A stretch of 18,357 nucleotides of DNA from Thermoplasmatales archaeon ex4484_6 (GCA_002254385.1 NJDO01000022.1:1-18357), one strand, 5' to 3'; positions 1-7,792 are shown, counted from the stretch's first letter. The notes: generated by a model not told the origin, from the letters alone. Numbers and translations are program-made.

Positions 1-207
1 ATCGAGATCGAGATCGAGCATGTCCTCGGGATAACCCGTCTTCTCCGAAACTATCGCAACAACCCTGTCCCGGACGGAATCCCAGTCCACACCTCCGGCG
101 GATGCCTCCACCTCAGGCTCTTCCGCCTTCTCCCCGGCGGGAGCTTCCTCTGGCTCCGGTTCGGGCTCGGGGGAAGGTTCTTCCACCTTCACCGGCTCTT
201 CGTCAAC
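1..207 (-). CDS. Out-of-frame continuation of the synthase: linker and start of a second ACP (partial, runs off the left edge)
   Basis: In the minus frame one step away from the main synthase frame, translation from about position 207 repeats the linker VDEEPVKVEEPSPEP. It then continues through an Ala/Glu-rich stretch into VRDRVVAIVSEKTGYPEDML, which parallels the first ACP's YREKVVRIFSEKTRIPIDMI. The window ends before the second carrier attachment motif. Removing one 64-bp repeat copy joins this frame to the synthase without any stop, so this is the true C-terminal continuation rather than a separate gene. No start codon with a ribosome-binding site is seen for independent translation. Tandem ACPs are typical of PfaA-like and related iterative synthases, so more carrier domains, and perhaps reductases, probably lie to the left. 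Confidence 0.85.
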
Positions 208-273
208 CGTCCTCTGGCTCCGGTTCGGGCTCGGGGGAAGGTTCTTCCACCTTCACCGGCTCTTCGTCAACCG
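146..273. repeat. Exact 64-bp tandem duplication in the synthase inter-ACP linker
   Basis: Positions 146-209 and 210-273 are identical over all 64 bases. The unit encodes part of the Pro/Glu-rich linker between carrier domains. Because 64 is not a multiple of 3, the second copy shifts the frame and produces the TGA at 203-205. The two copies carry no differences, so the event is very recent or is an assembly or sequencing artefact. The 8-mer GAGCTTCC stands at both outer ends (141-148 and 274-281) and may have helped the duplication arise, although it is absent from the inner junction. Confidence 0.97.
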
Positions 274-3200
274 GAGCTTCCACCCGCTCCCGTTTCCTTA
301 CCCTGGTATATTCCTTCTTCTGGATCACATATCTTATAACATGCCTGAGCGTCGGATAATCCCTCAGGTTCACACCCTCATCCTTCGGAAGATCGAATGC
401 CACACGGGAAGCTCCGAAGAGCTCCACCTGTTTCACGGTATCGATCCCGAGATCCGTTTCCATGTCCGCATCGATATCTATCATGTCGATCGGGATCCTA
501 GTTTTCTCGGAGAATATCCTAACCACCTTCTCCCTGTAGAGCTCGAACAGCTCCTCATCGACCGTGGGCGGTTCCTCCCTCGTATATCCTATCTTCGAGG
601 ATTCCCTCTTCACGGCCATGTGGGCGATCAGCGAGCCCATTCCGTGGTCCTTCAACCTCAGGACGTTCCTCTCCACCTCGAGCTCGGCGGGAGAGGTCGT
701 TGCTATGGAGGAGAGCCATCTCTCGTAGCGGCTCCTGTCCAGATACCTCTCCTTGCCGCAAACCTTTCGAAGGAGCATGAACGCAAGCTGCGAACCGAAA
801 CCCGCCGCGAGCCTCAATCCGTACTGTCTGGAATGGGGTCCTCCCCGGCACAGCTGCAGGCCCTTGAACTGCGGGTCTATCTGGTCCGGATCTATATTTG
901 CCAGGGGGATGGATACGCCTTCCTGGAGACATTTCACAAGTACGGGGTCCTCTATGCAGGCACCGAAGGCATGCCCCGTGTAGCCCTTGGTGTTCATTAT
1001 CAGAATATCCCGGAACCTGTCCCCGAACGTCCTTCTGAGCGATTCCACCTCCGCCGCGGAGGAGCCACCTCTGGCGGGTGTGTAGGTCTCGTGTGACATG
1101 AATATCAGATCGGGAGCCATCTCCTCCCTCTTCAGACCCCATTCCCTCTCCATCCTGGTTATGAACCTGTCAAGCGACCTTGCTATATGGGGGATGTCGA
1201 GCCTGGAACCGTGGAAGGCGGAATTTGCAATATGCGTTCCCAGTATCTCCACTATCGGGTTCATGCCCCTTCTCCTGGGCTCCTCCTCGGCCTCAACGAT
1301 GAGGGCCGCCACCCCCGAACCGACAATCATGCCCTTCCTCCTCCTGTCGAAGGGGAGGGCCGCCTTCGTGACGTCCTTTTCGGGGGTAAGAGCTCCCAGG
1401 GACAGAAGCGAGGACCCGAGCCATTCGATATTGTTCTCCGATGTGGGATCATCGGCCCCGAGGACTATCACCCTCTTGCATCTGCCCTGCTGGATCCAGT
1501 CCTGGGCTATGCCGACGGCAAGTGTGGAGGACGCGCAGGCCGAATTCACCTGGGTGTTCGGACCCTTGGCCTTTATGTACTGGGCGAACTGCGAATGTCC
1601 CATCGCCAGCACCTTGAACATGAACAATCTGGGGAAATGATATTCCTTCATGGGTTCCTTCGAGGCCTCGCTGTACCACTTCTCCAGCTCCTCCTCCAAC
1701 CCGGTCCCGGCAAGGAGCTCGCCGAACCGCTCGTATATCCTCTTCCTCTCCTCCCCCACGGCCTTCGATATCTTCTCACCGTAATATTCCGACATTTCAT
1801 GGAACAGGTTGTCGTGTCCCGGGAACGCGGAGGCAAACAATATACCCGTGTCCTCCTGCATCTCCAGCGGGAGCTCCCATCCCTCGGGAAGGAAGGACCC
1901 CGTTGATGTCTGGGAATACCTTTTCACAAGCGGGATGCCGGCATCCCTGAGAGCGAGAAGACCCGCGGCAAAGGAGAGCTTCGTCGTGATATCCAGAACA
2001 TCGGCCAGGGTTTCCGGAACGCCGAACTCCGAAACTATATCGAAGGCTCCCAGCCTCCCTGCGAGATGGACAACCCTCGACGGGTCGTCGAGATATACCA
2101 TCTCGGCCGATCCGTCGGGTCTCTTGTCGAGTCTGACTATGTGCTTGTCGATGAACCTCTCGTCATAGCTCTCGTCCAGGGGCTGGATGAGGTTCCTTCC
2201 CTCGGCAAGGTATCCGAGATTGTTCTCGTCGAACACCCTCTTGAACGTTCCCGGAAGGCCCATCGCACTTCCGGATATGACAACCTTCCCGCCCTTTCTC
2301 GGCGGTGTGGTTGTCCCGAACCCCGTCAGGTCCACATCCTCCCTGGGTCCGCCGGAACCGGAGCCTGCCGGAAGTCTGTCCAATAGTTTCCCCATGAACT
2401 CGCTGAAGAGGTCCCGATTCTCGCTCAGGAAAGTGGACACATCCACCCCTGCCACCGCTGCGGGCTTCTCTGTCCTGTCGGAACGCCGGTCGGTGGAGGG
2501 GGCTCCCTCTTCCGACGGGGCCCCGGCATCTTCCATGCTGACGAAGGGGTCGAACGCCTCAATGAAATCCTTCTGGAAGAAGGTGTCATCGTCCGGATCC
2601 GGGATCCTGAGATCGAAGCCAAGGGACCAGAGGGAGCCGACCATCTCGTTGAAGGTCTGTATGCCTCCCTTCTTGGGATGGTTCGAGGTGATGGGGAATA
2701 CCCTCCCCTTCTTCACCTCATCCTCGAGGAGGTTGTATGCGAACGACGTGAGAGCCCTCTTGGGCCCGACCTCCACGAAGGTCCTGCATCCGTCGGCATA
2801 CGCCCTCTCGATCTCCCCCATCCATTCGACGGAATGGGCCACCTGCTCCTTGAGCAGGTCAAGCACCTGCTCCCTTATCTCCTCGGGCTTCCCCTCCATG
2901 GGATAGTAATCCGCCGTCACGTTGGAGAGCACCGGTATCCTCGGGGGATTTATCTCCAGCTTGGAAAGGTAATTCCTCAACGGAACCTTGGCAGGGGCGA
3001 CAACCTCACTGTGGAAAGCGTGGGATACGGGGATCCGCACCGCATCTATCCCCCTCTCCCTGAACTTCTCCAGGGCCTCGTCCACGGCACCGCTCTCCCC
3101 CGCTATCACCGTCTGAACATGACAGTTCTTGTTGGCCGGGATGACGTAGCCATCGATTGTCGAGAGAACCTCCTCGACCTCCTCCAGACCCGCCATGACG

Positions 3201-6200
3201 GAGGCCATCTTCCCGGGGTCGTCCACCTTGAGGTCCCTCATCTCCTTCCCCCTGGCGGAAACGGCCTTCAGGGCATCCTCGAACCTCATTATTCCCGCGG
3301 CTATGAGCGCACCATACTCTCCCAGCGAATGGCCCATCACGATATCCGGGGAGACGCCAAGACGTTCCAGCAGCCTGTACATGCTCGTATCGGCCGTAAG
3401 CATCGAGGGTTGATTGTATTCGGTCTGCCTCAGCATTTCCGAGGCGCGCTCGTATTCATCCGTCCCCATCTCCAAATCCTTGAACACTATTGATGACAGG
3501 GGGACGTCTATGAGCGGTTCCATTACCCGGTCGGCTTCCTCGAAGGTTTCCCTCACGATCCTGTATTTCTCCTTCAGATCGCGGAACATGTTGATGTACT
3601 GCGAACCCTGACCGGGGAACATGAAGCAGACCCTGCCGTGGTCGATCCTCTCCCTGTCACCCACGAATATTCCCTTTGCCGCGAGGGCTATGAGCGCCTT
3701 CTCGTTGAACCCCACCTTCTTCAGGGTCTCGATCTGCTTGGAGAGATGCTCCACGTCCGCTGCGGTCACGGCAAGCCTGTACCTGCCCTCGTAGGAGGGC
3801 ATTCTGAAAGCGTCCCTGAGCCTTCCCCCCTCCGATATCCTCTCTCTCGCATCCTTGAGGGTGTCCTCCGCCTGTTTCAGGAGGTCCACGGGATTGTCGG
3901 AGGAGAAGAGGAACACCTCTCCCTCCTTGTGGCCGTGCTCCTTCATGTAATCCCCGATGCCCTCCCTGTCAACGATAACCTTCTTTTCGGGAGTTTCCGG
4001 GGACCCCTGAGAAACCCGGGGAGCTTCCGCCTTTCCGGCCATCTCCCTGCTCCTCTTCCAGGCCCTGTAGATGGACGGGTCGAACTCCTCGAGCACGACA
4101 TTGAAGTTCGCCCCCCCGAACCCGAATGCGGAGACGGAGCAGCGCCTCGGAATATCCGGTCTTATCCTCTTCCATTCGGCCGGCTCGGTTATCACGTAGA
4201 ATGGTGAGCTGTCCCAGTCGATGTAGCGGTTGGGTTTATCGAAATTTATCTGCGGGGGGAGGACCTTGTGGTGGATGGCCAGGGCCGCCTTTATCGTCCC
4301 CGCGGCTCCGGCAGCGGACTTCAGATGACCTATCTGGGATTTCACGGAGGTGAGACCAACGGACCCTTTCGGGAGGCCCCCGAAGATCTCTATCAGGGCG
4401 TTGACCTCGGCCACATCGCCAACGGCCGTTGAGGTCCCGTGTGCCTCTATGAACGATATCGTCCCCGGGTCCACGTTCGCGTCCTCCAGGGCCCTCCTGA
4501 CAGCAAGCTTCTGCCCCTCGGGATTCGGCGCGGTGATCCCCTTGCCCTTCCCGTCCGACGAGCCGCCGATACCCCTTATGACTGCATAGATGGTGTCGTT
4601 GGCCTCCACCGCATCCTCCAGTCTCTTGAGGATCAGTATCCCGCCCCCTTCTCCCATGAGGAATCCGTTGGCACCATCGGAGAAGGGTCTCGAACCGTCC
4701 GGTGTGAGGGCTCCTATCTTGCAGAACTCGACGAATCCGTGGCATGCCATGAGGGAATCGAGTCCCCCTGAGACTGCAACATCCACCTGCCCCAGGATCA
4801 GGCTGTTCCTCGCCGAGAACATGGCCGAGAGCGCCGATGCACATGCGGCATCGGTGATGAAGTTCGGTCCCCTGAAATTGAATACATTGGCGATCCTGCC
4901 CGAAGCTATATTGGGCAGGGAGCCGGGCATCGTGTCCTCGGTTATGGGCAGAAGACTCTCGTTGAGCTTCTTCCGGGTCTGTTCGTAGAGGGACCTCCTG
5001 ACATCATCGGGGAGCTTGGACCAGACCTCCGTCTGCTTCATCCAGTCATGTATCTCCTCGAAGTTCACCCTTGTCGAAGCCCAGTCCCTGAACTCACCCC
5101 CGCCCGAATTGGCGACCATGACCCCAACCCGCTCCCGGTCAAGGTCCGGACTGTCGAGCAGGCCCGCATCCTGCAGGGCCTCCTTCGTGGCTATCAGGCC
5201 GAAGCGCTGAAAATAATCCAGATGCTCCGCCACCTTCGGGGGTATCTTGAACTCGAACGAATTGAACTCGAGGTCCGTGACGAAGGCCCCTATCTTCGTG
5301 TATATCTTGTCGGGGACCGAGGGATCCGGGTCGTAATGGAGTCTCCAGTCGAACCGCTCCCTGGGGATCTCTATGCATGCATCGACGCCGTCGAGCACCA
5401 TCTTCCAGAAATTGTCCTTCCCGATCCCCTTTGGAAAGACCGTCCCCATTCCCACAATGGCGATCGACCTGTCGTGATAATCGGGAGGTACGGGCCGGCC
5501 GTCCACAAGGACCTCGCCGTCATCCTCCCCCTCGCCGACCTCTTCAGACGGGGGTGAACCTCCTTCGAGCTCCGGAAGGTCGGCCACGGACGGCATTCCC
5601 TTCTCAAGGGCTCCCTCTCCTCCGGGGAAGAAAAGGGCCCCGCCCTTCAATGATGACGACACAAGGGACGATACCTCGGATTTCACGGCCTTGTATATCT
5701 CCTTCGGCTCGGAGCCGGCTCCCCTGAGCTCCGAGATCAGGGAATTCATCCTGTTCCTCTCCCCGGGACCGGCAATGAACCTCATCGTCCTGTCGATATC
5801 TTTCAGGAGGGTGATCACGGACACGTCCTCGCTTTCTTCAAGTCTCTTCTTCACCGCTTCCGGCAGATGATCCGCACCCAGCACCTCATGATCGAGCACC
5901 AGGCCGTCGAGCTCCGGAGGCAGCTCCCCGTCCAGCCTGAACCCTCCCCTTGCAAGGAGGGGGACGCTTCCTGTCTTTCCCCTGCAGGCCGAAATGAACT
6001 CCCCGATCTTCATGGAGGACACCCTTCCCCCTCCCTCGAAGGGTCTGAGTATCAGCCCGTCGGCACCGAGGCGCGCCGCGTCCTCCGCCTCCCCTGAGCT
6101 GCACACCTCCTGATAGACCCTGAGCTCCATCTGATGCACGGTGTCATACACCCCCTGCCTCACCATCTCCGGGAGTCCCTCCTTGGAGAGGGATACCAGA

Positions 6201-6469
6201 GCCGATAGCTGCCCCGAACCTTCCACGGTCATGAGGGAGGCTATCATCTCGCTCAGAGGATCCAGCCTGACACCGAACCTCACATCGATGGAGCCGATGG
6301 AACCGAGCACCTTTTCCAGTCCCTCGACGTCGATGTATTCCAGGTCGATGACGGGCAGTATTCCCCTCTTCGCGGCCTCCCTGCATCTATCCGGTGAACC
6401 ATCATCGGGCATGATATAGAGCAGCAGTTCTCTTTCCCCCACGTTCGTTTTTACGGTATCAGGGCTCAT
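203..6469 (-). CDS. Type I polyketide/fatty-acid synthase-like megasynthase (NMO-like, KS, AT, KS, ACP), cut short by a frameshift
   Basis: A likely cytosolic multidomain synthase that condenses malonyl units onto a carrier-bound acyl chain. Residues about 10-215 resemble a decayed nitronate-monooxygenase-type TIM barrel. KS1 spans about 335-800 with the full triad: Cys543 in DAACASA, His677 in EAHGTST and His715 in QIGHLKSAAG. AT spans about 945-1240 with PGQGSQ, Ser1048 in GHSLGE and His1153 in SHAFHS; HAFH is the signature usually linked to malonyl-CoA. KS2 spans about 1395-1905 with Cys1645 in NSACASS, His1793 in SHETYTPARGG and His1833 in YTGHAFG. An ACP spans about 1975-2050 with DLGIDT, so Thr2011 stands where the phosphopantetheine Ser is expected. 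A Pro/Glu linker follows. The start is ATG 6467-6469, with GGAGG 8 nt upstream. The 2088-residue frame ends at a TGA created by a 64-bp tandem duplication, and the original protein clearly ran further left. The domains are sure; the product is unknown. Confidence 0.93.
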   Translation of the reverse strand: MSPDTVKTNVGERELLLYIMPDDGSPDRCREAAKRGILPVIDLEYIDVEGLEKVLGSIGSIDVRFGVRLDPLSEMIASLMTVEGSGQLSALVSLSKEGLPEMVRQGVYDTVHQMELRVYQEVCSSGEAEDAARLGADGLILRPFEGGGRVSSMKIGEFISACRGKTGSVPLLARGGFRLDGELPPELDGLVLDHEVLGADHLPEAVKKRLEESEDVSVITLLKDIDRTMRFIAGPGERNRMNSLISELRGAGSEPKEIYKAVKSEVSSLVSSSLKGGALFFPGGEGALEKGMPSVADLPELEGGSPPSEEVGEGEDDGEVLVDGRPVPPDYHDRSIAIVGMGTVFPKGIGKDNFWKMVLDGVDACIEIPRERFDWRLHYDPDPSVPDKIYTKIGAFVTDLEFNSFEFKIPPKVAEHLDYFQRFGLIATKEALQDAGLLDSPDLDRERVGVMVANSGGGEFRDWASTRVNFEEIHDWMKQTEVWSKLPDDVRRSLYEQTRKKLNESLLPITEDTMPGSLPNIASGRIANVFNFRGPNFITDAACASALSAMFSARNSLILGQVDVAVSGGLDSLMACHGFVEFCKIGALTPDGSRPFSDGANGFLMGEGGGILILKRLEDAVEANDTIYAVIRGIGGSSDGKGKGITAPNPEGQKLAVRRALEDANVDPGTISFIEAHGTSTAVGDVAEVNALIEIFGGLPKGSVGLTSVKSQIGHLKSAAGAAGTIKAALAIHHKVLPPQINFDKPNRYIDWDSSPFYVITEPAEWKRIRPDIPRRCSVSAFGFGGANFNVVLEEFDPSIYRAWKRSREMAGKAEAPRVSQGSPETPEKKVIVDREGIGDYMKEHGHKEGEVFLFSSDNPVDLLKQAEDTLKDARERISEGGRLRDAFRMPSYEGRYRLAVTAADVEHLSKQIETLKKVGFNEKALIALAAKGIFVGDRERIDHGRVCFMFPGQGSQYINMFRDLKEKYRIVRETFEEADRVMEPLIDVPLSSIVFKDLEMGTDEYERASEMLRQTEYNQPSMLTADTSMYRLLERLGVSPDIVMGHSLGEYGALIAAGIMRFEDALKAVSARGKEMRDLKVDDPGKMASVMAGLEEVEEVLSTIDGYVIPANKNCHVQTVIAGESGAVDEALEKFRERGIDAVRIPVSHAFHSEVVAPAKVPLRNYLSKLEINPPRIPVLSNVTADYYPMEGKPEEIREQVLDLLKEQVAHSVEWMGEIERAYADGCRTFVEVGPKRALTSFAYNLLEDEVKKGRVFPITSNHPKKGGIQTFNEMVGSLWSLGFDLRIPDPDDDTFFQKDFIEAFDPFVSMEDAGAPSEEGAPSTDRRSDRTEKPAAVAGVDVSTFLSENRDLFSEFMGKLLDRLPAGSGSGGPREDVDLTGFGTTTPPRKGGKVVISGSAMGLPGTFKRVFDENNLGYLAEGRNLIQPLDESYDERFIDKHIVRLDKRPDGSAEMVYLDDPSRVVHLAGRLGAFDIVSEFGVPETLADVLDITTKLSFAAGLLALRDAGIPLVKRYSQTSTGSFLPEGWELPLEMQEDTGILFASAFPGHDNLFHEMSEYYGEKISKAVGEERKRIYERFGELLAGTGLEEELEKWYSEASKEPMKEYHFPRLFMFKVLAMGHSQFAQYIKAKGPNTQVNSACASSTLAVGIAQDWIQQGRCKRVIVLGADDPTSENNIEWLGSSLLSLGALTPEKDVTKAALPFDRRRKGMIVGSGVAALIVEAEEEPRRRGMNPIVEILGTHIANSAFHGSRLDIPHIARSLDRFITRMEREWGLKREEMAPDLIFMSHETYTPARGGSSAAEVESLRRTFGDRFRDILIMNTKGYTGHAFGACIEDPVLVKCLQEGVSIPLANIDPDQIDPQFKGLQLCRGGPHSRQYGLRLAAGFGSQLAFMLLRKVCGKERYLDRSRYERWLSSIATTSPAELEVERNVLRLKDHGMGSLIAHMAVKRESSKIGYTREEPPTVDEELFELYREKVVRIFSEKTRIPIDMIDIDADMETDLGIDTVKQVELFGASRVAFDLPKDEGVNLRDYPTLRHVIRYVIQKKEYTRVRKRERVEAPVDEEPVKVEEPSPEPEPEPEDG

Positions 6470-6477
6470 CAGGTGAT

Positions 6478-6482
6478 CCTCC
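6478..6482 (-). promoter_or_regulatory. Shine-Dalgarno site of the synthase
   Basis: GGAGG on the minus strand, 8 nt before ATG 6467-6469. It fixes the synthase start. Confidence 0.75.
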
Positions 6483-6495
6483 GGGTGTTTTCGAC

Positions 6496-6507
6496 GAAGT
6501 CGACTTC
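6496..6507. promoter_or_regulatory. 12-bp perfect palindrome in the synthase leader, possible operator
   Basis: GAAGTCGACTTC is its own reverse complement and sits between the candidate TATA box and the synthase start codon. A dimeric regulator bound here would cover the transcription start or early leader. No second copy was noticed elsewhere in the window. Palindromes of this length occur by chance a few times in 18 kb, so the case rests only on position. Confidence 0.25.
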
Positions 6508-6547
6508 ACTTAATCGATAAGGTGCATTTTCCTTTAATGTTATTTTG

Positions 6548-6557
6548 TTTATAAAAT
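6548..6557 (-). promoter_or_regulatory. Candidate TATA box of the synthase gene
   Basis: On the minus strand this reads ATTTTATAAA, a good archaeal TATA-box match. It lies about 80 nt before the synthase ATG. With the usual archaeal distance of about 26 nt, transcription would start near 6526 and leave a leader of roughly 57 nt containing the palindrome at 6496-6507. The box is inferred from sequence only. A second TATA-like stretch near 6651-6662 is an alternative and would give a leader of about 160 nt. Confidence 0.45.
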
Positions 6558-6782
6558 TAATGTTTCAATATCCAACCGAAATCTCCTTTTTTTTACTTAT
6601 TGACGAATAAAAAGTGAAATATTTGTACTTTCTTTTTGACCCATTCATTAACATAAATATATCATGGAGTGAATTATCAAGAATAAAGATGCCGGGCACG
6701 GATGACAGGTACCACATAGTACATGCAGAGAGAGGTTGCCATGGACTAAAGTTATAAGATATGGGATTATGCAAGGATAGAA

Positions 6783-6801
6783 GGGGGCGCAGGGAGCCCC
6801 C
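6783..6801 (-). terminator. Candidate hairpin terminator after the Fe-S protein gene
   Basis: GGGGGC and GCCCCC can pair as a 6-bp GC stem around a 7-nt loop, starting 14 nt beyond the stop codon of the 6815-7684 gene. In the transcript it is followed by a pyrimidine-rich stretch (TTCTATCCTT). Archaeal termination depends mainly on U-tracts, and this tract is interrupted, so the call is tentative. Confidence 0.35.
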
Positions 6802-6814
6802 GCGGGTCCCGCTG

Positions 6815-7684
6815 TCACTTCCCTGTCAGCTTTCGAACCCCTTCCAGGAACCAATCCATCTCCTCGGTCCTCCTGTTGAAGGGGCAGACGGAAATGCATA
6901 CGGCACAACCGTCATATTTCGCGAATTCCGGTATGCACCTGTACGGGTCTATCGTGTACTTCAGAACACCCCTGACCTCGCTCTTTCCCGCGGGAATGGC
7001 GTTGCCCCTGCAGGCATCCATGCATATCGTGCAGTGGGAACAGAATTCATCCACCCCGAAGGGGCGGGGACCATCGTCCGGGAGGGGGAGTTCCGTGGTC
7101 ACCGTTCCGAATCTCACCCGGGGCCCGAAGGCGGGTGTCACAAGGATGCCGAGCCTCCCGAACTCGCCGAGACCCGCACGTTCGGCCGCAAGGGAATGAA
7201 GTATCGAGGGCGGGTCGGCAAGGAACGTCCTCACCTGATGGCCCTGGGCCCCATAGCCGAGATATCTTACGAACCTGGCAACGTCCAGCACGATTCTTCC
7301 CAGCCTCCAGTAGGCCCTCAATGCCTCGACCCCCGCGGGCGCCTCGGGAGCCGTGGAGATGGCTTCCCTGTCCATCTCGATACCCAGGGAAATGGCGTAT
7401 TCCCCTTTCACGTCGGCCCCCCTGAAGACCATTTCCGGGGTCACCCTGGTGAACCCCACCATATCCGCCCCCGCGGCAGCGGCGAACTCCCTTATCACCG
7501 ATGCCGCCTCCTCCGGGGTGTCGAAATGCACGGTCTCGTCCGCGGGCGCTCCTTCGAGAGCGGGGTACTGCGCATTCTCCAGATCATCCACCCAGAACCT
7601 CTCCTTCCATGTCTGCTTCCCGGGGTCCTCGAAATTCCGGACCATGTACCGGAAGATTCCCGTATACTCTGGCCGGTCCACCAT
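6815..7684 (-). CDS. Reductive-dehalogenase/QueG-like protein with two [4Fe-4S] clusters
   Basis: A 289-residue cytoplasmic redox protein. It has two ferredoxin-type cluster motifs near the C-terminus: Cys215-x2-Cys218-x2-Cys221-x3-Cys225, and Cys250 with Cys260-x2-Cys263-x3-Cys267-Pro. Before them lies AGLGEFGRLGILVTPAFG (about 170-187), the block typical of epoxyqueuosine reductase and reductive dehalogenases. The middle region has the spacing of the corrinoid-binding part of that family. There is no Tat signal or membrane helix, so it is not a respiratory dehalogenase of the usual exported type, and the substrate is unknown. The frame is open back to a GTG at 7733-7735, but that codon lies too close to the divergent TATA stretch at 7747-7760 to be well inside the transcript. 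ATG 7682-7684 is therefore preferred, though it has no clear ribosome-binding site. It shares its promoter region with the divergent surface-protein operon. Confidence 0.85.
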   Translation of the reverse strand: MVDRPEYTGIFRYMVRNFEDPGKQTWKERFWVDDLENAQYPALEGAPADETVHFDTPEEAASVIREFAAAAGADMVGFTRVTPEMVFRGADVKGEYAISLGIEMDREAISTAPEAPAGVEALRAYWRLGRIVLDVARFVRYLGYGAQGHQVRTFLADPPSILHSLAAERAGLGEFGRLGILVTPAFGPRVRFGTVTTELPLPDDGPRPFGVDEFCSHCTICMDACRGNAIPAGKSEVRGVLKYTIDPYRCIPEFAKYDGCAVCISVCPFNRRTEEMDWFLEGVRKLTGK

Positions 7685-7746
7685 GATATCCACGGATAAT
7701 CTGTGCCCCCGGATAAAACATCTTTGATGTTTCACCCTTTACCCGA

Positions 7747-7760
7747 TATATTTTTTATAT
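7747..7760. promoter_or_regulatory. Shared AT-rich divergent promoter element
   Basis: The run TATATTTTTTATAT reads as a TATA-like box on both strands. It lies about 35 nt before the plus-strand start at 7793 and about 63 nt before the preferred minus-strand start at 7684. Using an archaeal spacing of about 26 nt, the plus transcript would have a leader of only about 10 nt and the minus transcript about 45 nt. This is inference from sequence. Confidence 0.5.
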
Positions 7761-7783
7761 TCCACACTGCTCTAGTATATCAA

Positions 7784-7788
7784 GGTGA
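7784..7788 (+). promoter_or_regulatory. Shine-Dalgarno site of the transglutaminase-like gene
   Basis: GGTGA lies 4 nt before ATG 7793, matching the archaeal 16S rRNA tail. The same pentamer with the same 4-nt spacing precedes the TTG start of the next gene, and this supports both starts. Confidence 0.6.
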
Positions 7789-7792
7789 ACAG

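Larger units (their letters stand above)
6470..6814. other. AT-rich intergenic spacer between the synthase and the Fe-S protein gene
   Basis: This 345-bp stretch has no convincing gene. It holds the Shine-Dalgarno site of the synthase (6478-6482), a perfect 12-bp palindrome (6496-6507), TATA-like elements at 6548-6557 and around 6651-6662, a run of Ts at about 6588-6595 on the plus strand, and a GC-rich hairpin (6783-6801). Roughly 6510-6690 is much more AT-rich than its surroundings, as expected for archaeal promoter DNA. An 18-codon ORF from ATG 6689 is too short and has no clear ribosome-binding site, so it was not called. Confidence 0.7.

Noticed and set aside
1..18. ATCGAG hexamer tandem repeat at the left edge as a microsatellite or mobile-element end
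   Set aside because: It encodes the Leu-Asp-Leu-Asp stretch expected at this point of the second ACP, so it is ordinary coding sequence.
146..273. Programmed ribosomal frameshifting as the explanation for the synthase frame change
   Set aside because: No slippery heptamer or stimulatory structure was seen, and the exact 64-bp duplication explains the shift fully.
341..2906. Several 180-250-codon plus-strand frames opposite the synthase
   Set aside because: They are shadows of the GC-rich synthase coding strand. They have no domain motifs, and the minus strand has continuous KS and ACP homology across the region.
6689..6745. An 18-codon ORF after a TATA-like stretch in the 345-bp spacer
   Set aside because: It is too short, has no ribosome-binding site and no recognisable peptide. 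A small protein or ncRNA cannot be excluded but is not supported.
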